Below, one piece after another: positions 47,805 to 59,634 of a stretch of DNA of 64,000 nucleotides. Where the stretch lies: positions 1,178,001-1,242,000 of the forward strand of contig JAFEVB010000005.1 in the NCBI GenBank assembly GCA_032629725.1, read 5' to 3'. Origin of the DNA: Gremmenia infestans (taxonomy: Eukaryota; Ascomycota; Leotiomycetes; Helotiales; Hamatocanthoscyphaceae). The stretch's first letter is position 1. Each line of letters begins with the position of its first letter. Position numbers and translations under genes: made by a program. Under the pieces are notes generated by a model. That model searched no databases and was not told where the DNA came from. It saw nothing but the letters and a program-made list of their open reading frames with translations.

Positions 47805-49961
47805 CTATACAATTGCATTTATCTGCTGCGCCGAAACTACTTCCTCAACCTCTATCTGAAAGGCATTTGAAAGCCATTTCAAAACCTGCAATTTCTTTTC
47901 TAATAGAAGTATCTCAGCATCCTTCCCATCCTGACCCAATTCTTTCTCCACTAGCTGTTGTTCCAGGCGAGACTTATCACCGGAGAGCGCTTGAATCGTG
48001 CGTTGATCAATAGTTCTTTCTCGTTCGCATTGTGCGAGTTCGGCTGTCTGAACCAGGATCTCGGCGTCTCTGGCAGCGATCTCTTCATCTTTGGCCAAGA
48101 CTGCTTCTCTGACGGCTTTCTGGATCTTATCTTTTTCGATCTGGGGATTGGTCTTGAACGAGAAGAGACGAGCCTTTTCACTCTTCAAATGCTCTCTCTG
48201 CTTCTTCAAGTCTTTGACCTGTGCGTTCAAACCCAACATCGCAGCCTCCGCGGTCGCTGCTCGAGCCTCGACGTTTGACTGGTTGCCAGTAACCATTCCC
48301 AACTCCATGTCCTTGGTCTCGAGTTCTTTTTGGGCATTGTCTAATGCGGTCTGTGTCTTCTTGATGTGCTTTTGAGCCTGTTTCTTAATCTGTAACAACT
48401 CGTTCTTGGCTGCCTTTGCGTCGAGAATCGCTTTCTGAAGCAGGTTGTCTTGGGCTTTGACTTCTCGCTGGTGTCCCTCTTGCTGCTGATGACGGAACTC
48501 AAGGGCTTTTTCTAACTCTTTGCTCTTGGAATCCAATTCTTCCTTCCATCGGCTGCATTCCTTTGTTGATGACGCTAGCTTTGTTTCTGCCGCTGTTGCT
48601 TCTGCCTGAAATGTCTCACTCATGTGTTTGCGCAAGTCTGCAAGGTTGTCCGAATGTTCGAGTCTCTCTTTCATCGAGATCACCTGCTCATGAAAAATAA
48701 CTTTGAGTGCTCGAATAGAATCCTTTGCCAGAGCCAACTCACGTTCAGCTTTGGGAAATAGGGTTCTACTCTCTTGGAGCTCTGCTGCAAGCTTAAGAGG
48801 TAGTGCATGGTTCAAATCGGACAAGCCATCAGAAAACTTAGCAACTGTAGGAATATACAAGGTCTTGATGTTCTCTAAAAACGATGGAATGTGAGTCTGT
48901 ATGCGTTCGGACGGTATATATGGCTGGGAATAGTCGCTAGTGGAGGATGTTGAGCCTTCAAAAACTACGCCAAAATCAACCTTATCGGGTCCAAAGCTGA
49001 ACTGATATGAGTATTAGTTATGAACAAACTTGTGCCGCATTTGAGGTAGAATGACATACAGGATACAGAAACATGTGTCTCGCAAGCTCTAATACTTCTA
49101 GCATAGATCTAGATACCGCAGCGCAGGGTGCAATGCAGGTATCTGTCCTTGACACATCGTTCAAGTGGGCTTTCAAAGTTCCAAAGAACGACTTCTCATC
49201 ATCGCATAGATGCTTGTTTCTGCTATAAAGCTGGCGCATGATAATGACATCACTGAAATCGGCGTGAAGTATTTTCCACAAAGCGGTGAAAGCACCGAGG
49301 GTAGGGTAGACATCGCAAGCCTTGATGGTTACTGGGCACTGAAGGATGTCTTGTTGGAAACTCCAGTCTTCCACAATTCTATTTAGCCAGGTGCGCATGA
49401 GAATGTCGGGATGTTCTTCAAAGAAAGCAGCCCAATCAATACTCCTGAAGTTAAAAGTCTAATATCAGCATGCAATACTCCAACTTCATCTGGTAGGGTG
49501 TGACAGGTTGAAACAGTATCTCAAAACACCAAAAGAACTAGCTACTTACTTGTCGGTGATGAGTCCATCTTCTGTCCATGCTTCTTCTCTCGATGGGGTT
49601 CGTTTTTCGGGATGCCTCTTTCCAGTGAATTCGGCATTTTGTGTTTCGGTGAAGTTGCTGGCCTCCTCCATTTTCTTGAGCATTGGAAGTTCCTCCTGGA
49701 CTATGGACCGTTAGAGACGCTCTTGATCTTGCGGACAGGACTAAAGTTACCATCGCTCACTGGTGGTACATTCTTGAGATGCTCTTCGTTTCCTGTGGAG
49801 ATTCCGCCGAGATCGGATGTTGAGCGAGAAGCAGGTGGAAGCGAACGCAATACTTGGACCTCTGGGCAGACGGGTTTCATGAGGGGACTCGGAAAAGGTG
49901 TCAAGGCTTCCCAATCCGTGTGTTCTGAAAAATTATCTTCGTCTGAGTTGTAGTTCGCCAT
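47805..49961 (-). CDS. Long coiled-coil hypothetical protein 2
   Basis: Four exons are inferred: 49961-49751, 49700-49550, 49444-49060 and 49001-47805; joined frames give 647 residues. Start MANYNSDEDN at 49961; an in-frame ATG at 50015 would add 18. Joins read VSDVQEELPMLKKMEEASNF, ITDKSIDWAAFFEEHPDIL and FLYPFSFGPDKVDFGVV, all smooth. A short acidic/Ser-Pro N-terminus leads to a helical domain (residues about 120-250) and then a long coiled coil. The block KTNPQIEKDKIQKAVREAV resembles the RTNPQAEQDRVAKAVRDAV block of the convergent gene at 44442, so the two are probably diverged paralogues. No family is recognised; the role is unknown. Confidence 0.8.
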
Positions 49962-50527
49962 GTTGTTGTGTGTGAGGTTGAACAGTTGATTTGGAGTTGA
50001 CAAGAGAAAATTCATTATGCTGTCCTGAGAAAGCTGAAATACCTGGGCACTACCACCAATGAACCAGAGCGGTGGCAGCGGTCTATATGTCCCTGTATAG
50101 CAGGTTGGGATGTTGATTCTACCACATGGCGGTGAATTTCAACGCCAGTTTCAGACACCCGTCCGTGGGAGCGCTTCTAGTCCACGAGTCTGCGATGAAC
50201 TCTTGTAAGTTCTAAGATTTCAATACCTTGCAGCTCTTATGCGGTTAAGACTATATACAGTTTGGCAAGCTAATCTTCATTATGTCTTCTGGGAAGCCGT
50301 CAGTATATTCTCATTAATTGCGGCCGGATAATAAGATCCTACAACCTGGAAAGAAATGGAGTCGGGGCCTCCAAATCAAAGCTTAAGTACTCTGCTTTCA
50401 AGTCTCTCTACCTTAAAACTAGTACGAGTTTCTTTCCATAGGTATACAGCACATTCCGAATTTTCAGCCTCTTTCTACTTCCGCGAAGCAATCCTCAATT
50501 AACAAGTCTTCTCAACAAAGGCGCACG
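49962..50527. other. Intergenic spacer
   Basis: Divergent region between coiled-coil gene 2 (-) and the degraded gene (+). No coding region seen. Confidence 0.4.
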
Positions 50528-51831
50528 ATGAAACAGACGGTTACAAAAGTGAGAGCTCGATCGCAAAAGCGAGCAGGACTAATAGACCTCCTACCATGGG
50601 ACACCTGGAGGCTACGCTTCTTTGCATACCCCGGCGAGTCCTTTTGGTGGGCGAAGGAGACTACCCGTGACCTCATGAAAGCTCAACTCTCAGGTGCGCA
50701 TCAAATGCCGTTCGCAATGGAAGGGCCGGATGTCGTGAAATACTTAGGCGGATTGTCCATTATTGCCGATGCTTTTTCCAATTCCCAAATTAGTAAACGC
50801 AGTAAACGCCATAAACATCCTCGGGTGGGGTTATACTACACTGTGGGAGAAAGATTTGCTTTTCCGCGTAATGCGTAAACACACTCATAAAAATCCCAAT
50901 GGCCCAGTCTCGATTTCTCCTGATTATGCAGTCAGGCTTCTGGACTTCTTGGAGACAGGCGAGATGGTGCTCCTTGCAAATGACGAGGTACGGCTTACCA
51001 CTTTTCAGCCAGTGTGGGACTGGCACTGACTTGGGCAGCAATATATGGAACGGGTACAGAAGGCACGGGGCGGTCCAAAACTTGCAGGATCCGGCGTCGT
51101 CGTCTGGTAAAAGGCATCTGTAGACGGAGTATTCAAGTTCAAGGCAGCTTCTGAGCCTTGCATACCTTCTGATCTACCAAGAGATGTGAGCGAAAATGAC
51201 CTTGTCACTTTTTCCGATGTGGAAGCAATGTATTTCAACTCAACAGGGCAGTTGAGGCCCCATATCCCCTTTCGAGTAACTTCGCCGAAAGTGGAAAAGA
51301 AAACCCAAACACCTACTAGCGAACAAGTTGAAAGTAGCCGCCCAGAAACCAAGAAACCGAAAGCTAAAAGCAAGCCAGCCAACTTGGAAACAGCAACTGC
51401 AAGCCGCGAAACCCGAATCAGATCGCTGAAGGCGCAACCTGGCTCTTTGAAGGAAGAGAGTATTCTTGATCAGGACGCCATTCGCAATATGGCCCAGGAA
51501 CATAATCGACCTGCGGAGCGTCACTAGAAGGTCGTGAAGCAGAGTTCTTCGCCAATTACCTAGGTACTCTACCCTCCTCCTTCCTTCCATGTCGCTCGCT
51601 CGCCATCGGGTGACGCTCCGCTGGTCCTCCGGGGGCCACTGCCGTGGAGGCCGAGAAGAGCACCAGTGCTTGGTTGGATCGGAAGGGGTTTCTTCTTGTC
51701 TTCTACCAGTGACAGCGCGAAATACAGCGCGAAATACAGCGCGAATATCCAAAATTGCGGTTCTTGAAGACACAAATTCCGAGCTTGGGAAGCGGGCTGC
51801 TAATTTCGAAAAGCAACTGTCCAAGCGCTAG
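50528..51831 (+). pseudogene. Degraded hypothetical gene beside the coiled-coil pair
   Basis: An ATG at 50528 opens a frame with protein-like text (LIDLLPWDTWRLRFFAYPGE, ARWAKE-like WWAKETTRDLMK, GPDVVKYLGGLSIIADAF). It continues in another frame as INILGWGYTTLWEKDLLFRV and YAVRLLDFLETGEMVLLAND; the switch lies at a duplicated gtaaacgc(a/c) (about 50792-50809). After a plausible 51-nt intron (donor GTACGG) comes QYMERVQKARGGPKLAGSG, then an in-frame TAA at about 51109, then SENDLVTFSDVEAMYFNSTG and a Lys/Thr-rich tail. A last piece (51730-51831) reads LEDTNSELGKRAANFEKQL. The stop and frame change suggest a decayed gene, though an unusual splicing pattern cannot be excluded. No family recognised. 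Confidence 0.5.
51712..51752. repeat. Three tandem copies of acagcgcgaaat
   Basis: A 12-bp unit (acagcgcgaaat) is repeated about three times in direct succession within the degraded gene. Confidence 0.75.
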
Positions 51832-52831
51832 AAATGTACAGGCAGCGGTACACAGAGAGACCTTGTAAGGATGATAGGATTTGGTACACTAGTCTTTCGG
51901 AGGTAAATGGAGATTTTAGATCCGTGGTGCTGAATGTGTGCAGGAGGAGGATTATGAGTATGCCTGGCATTGAGACTCAGACTTTTGGCTAAATGATGTC
52001 TGTAATTAGATTTTCACGGGAACCAAATTAACGCTAATTGCACCTTCCATATGCGTCGATTTGATCAATTAACTAGTAAAGGGTGTGCGGTGAAATCCGG
52101 TACTCCCAAAATTCAGCAAATATCTGCAAACAACTTTGGCGAGATTTAGTAGTGAGAGCAGAGATCTGTAGAAGCCTACCAAGGTTTACAATCGATGGTT
52201 CGATAGCTCAGCTTTATTATTGTGAGATGAAGAAAGGGGGGTCTTAGCGCCAGGAAGCTGCCCACGTGAATATGATGAAACACCAAAGTTCTCGCAAAAT
52301 CCTGTCAACTCAACTATTTTTATCACAATACGAGTACAACACGCAAAACGCCACATTATTTCGTGATATATTGTTTCGTGATACAAACCCCAGCACGAGA
52401 ATATTTATAGTTGAGTACCAGTACACCACTGTGTCAATGTTACCAAGTCTAAGCTCGACTTGTCGATCATCCGGATGCACCGTCCCAAACCAAAACCAAC
52501 ACCAACACCAACCCCTTGAACATCCATGTACGGAGTATCTCCGTACCTTTTTTACAAGCACAAGCACAATCTACGTGAAACACTTAAACACATCTAAGCC
52601 AACCGCGGCGAATAAAGCCGCTCCGGCCGTAGATGCATGTTAGTTTCCAAACAAATCATTAGGTATTCTCGGAAGTCTTTATATTCGTCATCGTCTTCCA
52701 GGTGGTTGGTAGTTGACACTTCTCCATCTTCTCCATTCCTCTGTCAAAATCCTCGAAATCCCCAAATCTTCTTGTTGACGTTTATCATTCCACTGTCTGC
52801 AATTTTTCACTGCTAGAAATAATCATATATA
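51832..52831. other. Intergenic region
   Basis: About 1 kb. Contains tttcgtgata twice near 52359-52383, one tacggagta copy at 52529-52537 and CT-rich leader before the PEBP-like gene. No gene seen. Confidence 0.45.
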
Positions 52832-53711
52832 ATGCGATCTTCTCCATCCATTATTCTTGCGCTCGCAGGCGTCGCAACTGCCTTCACTCCTGCTGGATTC
52901 CAGCCAGCATCTACAAACAACCTCACAGTGGCATTTGGCGACACATTGGCCATCAATGGCGTCAATCTCCCCCAAGCAGGTCAGTCTACCCTCCCCTCCT
53001 CCCAACTCCGACTGACGACCCCCAGAAACTCAAACAGCACCCACAATCGGCACATCGCAGCCATTAGTCGGAAGCTACACACTGATGATGGTTGATCCCG
53101 ATATCCCACCCCAGATCGTTGGCGGTGCTACCACCGAACTCCTCCATTGGTTACAGCCTGGTCTCGTGTCCGCAAACACCAGCACGACAATTGACGGCTT
53201 GAAAGTCTATGAGTTGATAAACCCTACGAAGGTCTCCGCGATCGCAACGTATCTCGGTCCCTCGCCTCCGAATAAGAGCCCTACCACACACCGCTACACG
53301 CAGCTGCTACTCAACACAACGGGGAACAGCGCCGCGCTGGCGACGTTGACCAAAGCGGGGGCAACGAGGACTAATTTCAGCGCTGTGGATGTAGTGAAGG
53401 ATGCTGGCTTGACCGTCTTGTTTGGGAATTACTTCAACGTCAGCGCTTCTACAAATACTACTGTTTCGGGGACGGGAAATGGGACGAGTGCGAGTAGTGG
53501 GGCAACAAGCAGTGGGAGTGCTAGTGCTATCACGACGACGAGATTGACGACCGTCCCAGGGTCGACGGCCACGGGCGCTGCGGGTGTGGGAGCTGAGGTG
53601 AATAGTACTGGGGCGGCGAAGAGTACGGGTGGTGCGGGAGCAAAAGGAACAGGGAGCGGGGCTATTTTGGCAGGTCTAGGGGCTATGGCTGCTGCTGTTG
53701 TTCTCCTGTAG
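52832..53711 (+). CDS. Secreted PEBP-like protein, probable GPI anchor
   Basis: Two exons, 52832-52979 and 53026-53711 (46-nt intron with donor GTCAGT), 277 residues. Signal peptide MRSSPSIILALAGVATAFTP. The body resembles the phosphatidylethanolamine-binding protein fold (PF01161): SYTLMMVDPDIPP is the DPDxP ligand-loop motif and ELLHWLQPGL is the second signature strand, joined across the intron through NLPQAETQTAPTIG. Several N-glycosylation sites are present. A Ser/Thr/Gly/Ala-rich stalk and a hydrophobic end (ILAGLGAMAAAVVLL) suggest a GPI anchor to the membrane or wall. Similar fungal proteins are annotated as PEBP-domain wall proteins; ligand and role are unknown. Confidence 0.85.
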
Positions 53712-55008
53712 ATAAGACCATAACAATATTCTGTTTTAAGTATAGAAGAAGATTTAATGCAAGCCATCAATTGAGGCACATGGGTCGGTTCGGAACGAGG
53801 CTCGTAGAGGAAGGAGCAGCAAGTTCTGTGTCTTTTCTTCTTGTCAATTCCCACCTAGTGCTATCTTCGATATTGAAATACCTACCTAGGTACTCACATA
53901 GGCAGGTACCTACCTACTTTACCTACTCGATACCTTCACAAGAAGAAGAAGGGGAATATTCAGATCACGTGGCAATTCTACTTTTTGGCTAAAGCATCAC
54001 CAGATCCAAACAATCGCATATTACTGTCCTCATCCCGTATGCCTTTACTACCTTTCAACTCCCATCTAACATCACTCATTGTCTAGAACTTGTTCAAAAC
54101 ATCACGTGCATACCATATTATACCATTCTCACCTGCCTGGCTAAACACGGCACGGCTAGGAACAAGTTACATCCAAACCGACATGAAACACAAGTTACAC
54201 AACACCTGCACCCGCAAATACATCTGCAAATGTCGGTTCCCTTTCGAGTCTTCGTATTCTCTCCTTGAAGCTCGCAAGGATCTGTCGTGTCGTTCACCCC
54301 TCCGCAGTCTTATGTATGAGAAGGGATCACGAGTTTCTGATGCATGGCGAAACATAAGCAATGGGGCGGCCATGAAAGAGCCGACCTTCCTCAAATAGAG
54401 TGGAGGTTGGAACCTGTGACAACAGTCATTCGAGATCCGATTCTTCCATTGTGACTCTGTGAAGTGGAGTGGGGTGAGGTACAGTAGTTGAAGTGACGGG
54501 TCCTTTTTCCATCAATCCTCCCAGCGATTTCCCCTCCTCGGCACCCCGGAATCCCCGCGCGCTACTGGTAATTGGAGCTACGAGTACTCTATTCTACCCC
54601 GCGGATCGAATGAATGGCACCACGAAAGGCGCCTGCTTGAGGAGAAGGCTCCAGCCGCGAGCCGTTTGTGAACTGCGCCGTTGTTATGCGGTACGGTAGT
54701 TATTCTGAGGAACGACGTTGGTTCTTCTTCTTCTTCTTCTTCTTCTTCTTCTCCTTTGTACATCCATTGCTCATTGCTCTGATCTGGACGGATTCATGTT
54801 CAAGTCGTGTGTGTCTCTTTCATCCCTTCTTCCTCTTTCTTTGCGACGAGTCTACAACAGAACTCAGCTTTTAGCAACCTACCTGGTGTATGTGAATTTG
54901 CACTTGTTGGTTCACGCCACAAAATAAATTGACCCCTTGGCAAATGCCCGCCCTTTCTAACAGCAGCTTCTCGTCCTTCTCGAATGACAAGAATAACACC
55001 TTCCAACC
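53712..55008. other. Intergenic region, includes transhydrogenase promoter
   Basis: About 1.3 kb. Contains repeated tacctacctaggta-like text (about 53880-53925), a (TTC)n tract at about 54722-54750, and no supported gene. Confidence 0.45.
54722..54750. repeat. (TTC)n microsatellite
   Basis: About nine ttc units in a row, roughly 260 bp upstream of the transhydrogenase start. Direct reading. Confidence 0.85.
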
Positions 55009-58000
55009 ATGATAACCCCTTCGACAATGCGGCCGACTGTAGGCCAGTGTCGAGCTGGCATACTATCAGCAGCTGTGACTTCGCAGCGAACGAGTCTCGG
55101 TCTCCTAGGTACGTTCAATAATATCCCTCCCTTGAACCAGCTAACAATTCCCCTCTAGCTCGACACATTCGACCACTCTACCGTCCCTCCCAAAAATGGA
55201 CTGAACAGCGAAAGCCCATTCGATCTCAACTCACAGCACTCATTCCCTACCGAAACGAATCGTCCGTCCCATCCCCCGCATCCGCATACACCACACCCGT
55301 AACCCCCCTCCCATACGCAGACCTCACAATCGGCGTAGTCCGCGAGACCTACCCCACCGAAAAACGCGTAGCTCTCACGCCCGCCAACGCAGCACTCCTT
55401 CTCAAAAAGGGCTTCAAGCGCGTGCTCGTCGAGCGCGGCGCTGGCACAGATGCACAATTCCCGGACACGGCGTACGAGAAAGCCGGCGTCACTCTAGCAG
55501 AAATGAAGACGGTGTGGACGGAGAGTGATATCTTGCTAAAGGTCAGGGCGCCCAGTTTCGAGGGCAGTGTCAGTGAGGTTGATCTGTTGAGGGAGGGAGC
55601 CACATTGATATCGTTTTTGTATCCGGCGCAGAATGGGGCGTTGGTGGAGAAGTTGGCGAGTAGGGGCACGACAACTTTTGCTATGGATATGATACCAAGA
55701 ATTTCGAGGGCGCAGGTTTTTGATGCGCTAAGGTAGGTCTTTTGGAGATGCTGGTAAAGAGAAGTTGTAGTTGCTGATTTTGTGGGGTAGTTCGATGGCC
55801 AATTTGGCGGGGTATAAAGCTGTGCTGTTGGCTGCGGATCATTTTGGGAGAATGATGACAGCTCAAACGACGGCTGCGGGGTAAGTCAAAGCCTCCTTCG
55901 ATTGTGTAACTATGCTGACTGCTAAATTACAGAAAGGTAAGTAATACTGAGCCCATTCTATTCTGTTTACCAACTCTATCAGATTCCGCCATGCAAGGTT
56001 CTTGTAATTGGAGCTGGTGTCGCAGGTCTAAGTGCCATCGGCCAGGTATGTCAATTTCCACCCTTCTATCCATTATAAATACCAATCAATTTAGGCTAAA
56101 CGCATGGGCGCCATTGTACGAGGATTCGATACACGTTCAGCAGCCCGTGAGCAAGTGCAGTCTCTTGGAGGCGAATTCATTGAAGTGGAGATCGAGGAAG
56201 ACGGCTCAGGAGGCGGAGGATATGCAAAAGTAATGTCAAAGGAATTCATCGAAGCCGAAATGAAACTCTTCTTAGAGCAATGCCGAGAAGTAGACATTGT
56301 GATTACTACTGCTTTGATTCCTGGGAGACCTGCCCCAAAGTTGATTACGGAAGAGGTAAGCATAGACAAATACTACCCACCATGTCTCCTCTGATTGTAG
56401 ATGCCCAGATGATTTTGGCCATGAAGCCCGGCTCGATTATTGTTGATCTCGCTGCCGAGAATGGTGGAAACTGTGTAAAGACTATTCCAGGACAACTCGT
56501 TGAGCATAACGGAGTTAAGATTATTGGTTCGTCCACTCAAAAGTATACGATTCCTGACCTTGAATTGATCATCTGTAGGTTACACGGATCTTCCCTCTCG
56601 ACTTGCGACACAATCATCGACTCTGTACTCTAACAATATCACCAAATTCCTCCTGTCCATATCACCAGAAGACAAGACCTTTGGTGTCGACTTGAAAGAT
56701 GAAGTAGTCCGCGGCTCGATTGTCACTTACAAAGGTGGCATAGTTCCCACAGCTCCACGACCAGCACCCCCACCTACTCCAGCTCGGCCTACGCAACCAC
56801 TCCCTGATGCTGCAACTGCAGCTCTAGCTATTACGCCATGGCAGAAGACTACACGGGAAGTGGCAACCGTCACAGGAGGGATGGGACTTGCTGTAGCACT
56901 GGGAAAGGCGACCGGTCCGCTCTTTATGGGTAATGTATTTACGGCTGCTCTGGCTGGACTTATTGGATATAGAACTGTATGGGGTGTTGCACCTGCGCTT
57001 CATTCGCCGCTTATGAGTGTCACAAATGCCATTTCTGGTAAGGAATAGCAGGTACTTTGGAGAGACGCAGTTATGCTAATAACGTTTAGGAATGGTTGGT
57101 ATTGGTGGTTTCTTCATCATGGGCGGAGGGATTCTACCGCATACAATTCCGCAACTCTTGGGATCGTTGTCTGTTCTGTTGGCTTTCGTAAACGTCTCTG
57201 GTGGATTTGTGATTACGAAGCGAATGCTGGATATGTTCAAGCGTATGATACCCTTCTTCACCTGTAGAGTATCTGCTAAGTACACCCACAGGCCGCGACG
57301 ATCCTCCCGAATACCCATGGCTGTACGCAATTCCTGGAACTGTGTTCGGGGCAGGTTACATTGCAGCTGCAAGCACCGGTATGGCAGGTCTAGTGCAAGC
57401 TGGATATTTGGCTAGCAGTTTACTGTGCATTGGTTCGCTTTCTGGATTGGCATCTCAAGCTACTGCTCGACAGGGAAATATTCTCGGTATATTAGGTGTC
57501 GGTTCTGGCATTCTTGCATCTCTTGCTGCAGTTGGCTTTCCTCCGGCAGTATTAGCGCAATTCGCCGGCGTTGCTGGTTTTGGCAGTATTATTGGTGAGT
57601 AGCATTCGCCATGTTAATAAGGTCTTGGACTAACGTCTTTCAGGCTTGCTCATCGGGCGACGAATTACAGCTACCGTACTTCCGCAGACGGTTGCAGCCT
57701 TGCATTCAGTAGTCGGTCTAGCAGCCGTCTTGACCAGCATCGGCAGTGTGATGGCACATATTGGGGATATCTCCATGTTACATCTAGTGTCAGGATACTT
57801 AGGAGTCTTGATCGGTGGCGTTACATTCACCGGTTCGATCGTAGCTTTTATGAAGCTTGGAGGTCGAATGTCTTCCAAGCCTATCAGACTCCCCGGACCT
57901 CGTCATGCACTCAACTCCTCGTTACTAGGTCTTAATGTAGCTACTTTTGGCACCTTCTTGGCTATGGCACCTGGGGCACCCATGATCGCTGCTGGATGTT

Positions 58001-59149
58001 TGGCTGGAAATGCGGTGTTGAGTTTCTTGAAGGGCTATACTACGACTGCTGCGATTGGTGGTGCTGATATGCGTAAGTCTTCAAATCCGAAGATATGAGG
58101 GTGATTGTTGACATGTCCACAGCTGTTGTCATCACCGTCTTGAATGCATATTCAGGATTCGCTTTGGTCGCTGAAGGTTTCATGCTCGATAACCCTCTCC
58201 TCACAACAGTCGGCTCTCTCATTGGCGTCAGCGGCTCTATCCTCTCCTACATTATGGTACATTCCCTGCTAAACTACTTTCAACCCCTCGCTAACACCCC
58301 ACAGTGCGTAGCTATGAATCGCAGCATAACCAACGTCCTCTTTGGCGGAATCGCACCGATCGCAAACGAAGACTACAAAATGGAAGGTAGCATCACCAAA
58401 ACCAACATCGAGGAAACAGCCGACGCACTAGCAACAGCCGAGAGTGTAATCATTGTTGTTGGCTATGGCATGGCCGTCGCAAAAGCGCAGTATGCAATTA
58501 GTGAAATTACGAGGATGTTGAGGAGTAAGAGAGTCAAGGTTCGGTTTGCTATTCATCCTGTTGCTGGGAGGATGCCGGGACAGTGTAATGTGCTGTTGGC
58601 GGAGGCGAATGTGCCTTACGATAGTATGTCTCCTTGTCCTTCCCCCTCTCTTTTCTGGTTCCCGTTTCCTTGCTTCTTTTATTAGATGGAAAGCAAGAGC
58701 TGATTCACCATAGTTGTCCTCGAAATGGACGAGATCAACGACGACTTCAGCGACACGGACCTCACACTTGTGATCGGCGCGAATGATACCGTGAATCCCA
58801 TTGCACTGGAACCTGGATCTAGTATTGCGGGTATGCCGGTCTTGCATGCGTGGAAGAGTAAACAGATTATTGTTATGAAGAGGGGTATGAGTAGTGGTTA
58901 TGGTATGTTTTTTCTCTTTTCTTTGTTTGCCCTTTCGCTTTGTGTTGTGTTTGAGAGGAGAGGAGAGGGGAAGGAAGGGAGAGGGTTAGTTTTCATGAAT
59001 GAAGAGAGCTGATGAAAACATTTGCAGCCGATGTACCGAACCCCATGTTCTTCATGCCAGGCACGAAGATGCTATTTGGCGATGCGAAGGATTCGTGTGA
59101 TGCTATCAAGGCGGCGTTGGAGGGGAGGAACAAGATGTTCGATGTGTGA
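55009..59149 (+). CDS. NNT: Mitochondrial proton-translocating NAD(P)+ transhydrogenase
   Basis: Couples hydride transfer from NADH to NADP+ to proton flow across the inner membrane. Fifteen exons are inferred, starting at 55009 (MITPSTMRPTVG) and ending at TGA 59147-59149. Exon 1 is 55009-55108, then 55159-55732, 55791-55880, a 4-nt exon at 55933-55936, 55983-56045, 56095-56355, 56409-56526, then eight more. The N-terminus is Arg-rich (targeting). Domain I: VVRETYPTEKRVALTP, YPAQNGALVEKLA, MIPRISRAQ, Rossmann VIGAGVAGLSAIGQ. Domain II: many membrane helices (GMVGIGGFFIMGGGILPH, GFVITKRMLDMFKRRDDPPE). Domain III: VGYGMAVAKAQYAI, GRMPGQCNVLLAEANVPYD, GANDTVNPIA and KRGMSSGYADVPNP. All domains lie in one polypeptide, as in animals and filamentous fungi. 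An upstream splice acceptor at 56399-56400 would bring a stop; the CCCAG acceptor restores EEMILAMKPGS. Confidence 0.95.
55933..55936 (+). other. Inferred 4-nt micro-exon of the transhydrogenase gene
   Basis: Sequence aaag flanked by a CAG-type acceptor (attacag) and a GTAAGT donor. It is needed to join exon 3 (ending GCG GG) with the exon beginning ATT CCG CCA in frame, giving AAGKIPPCK as conserved in the family. Direct joining without it is out of frame. Confidence 0.75.
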
Positions 59150-59634
59150 GGGGGTGCATATGCATGCATGCATACATACATACTATGTAGGTAATGATTT
59201 TGGAAGACCTGGCAGATATGGATATGCATTTGGATCAGGCGTGAAGGGAAGGAAGGGATCAGGTTGGCGCTTTGGGGGCATGGCTTGTTAGGAGGTTCGA
59301 TTCTGCATGGCATGGCATTCGTTGCATTATATTGGTTGCATTTATTGGTAGATTGAATTTGATTTCATGCTGTATGAAATATCATCACATCAGACTCGTT
59401 TATCAGAGAGCCTAGCCTATTTTCATGAACAGCCATACCTAGAATGCTGGGGACTAGATGGGAGAAATATCTCAGAGATAATGAATGACTAGACTGTTTG
59501 ATATGTATCAAGTCATGTATGTCTTATTATCTCTCCACTATTGTAGCATTCATAACACCATAAACGTATCGAAGTCCAAATTACATCCAAACCCAGAAAC
59601 AAAACCCAAACTCCAGCCCAAGATAGATATCAAA
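59150..59634. other. Convergent spacer
   Basis: About 485 bp between the transhydrogenase and the Cys/His-rich gene. Short catg/cata runs at about 59158-59182; no gene. Confidence 0.45.

Noticed and set aside
54090..54398. Plus-strand frame of 102 codons upstream of the transhydrogenase
   Set aside because: Cys/Arg-rich, no homology, and full of promoter-like text; treated as chance.
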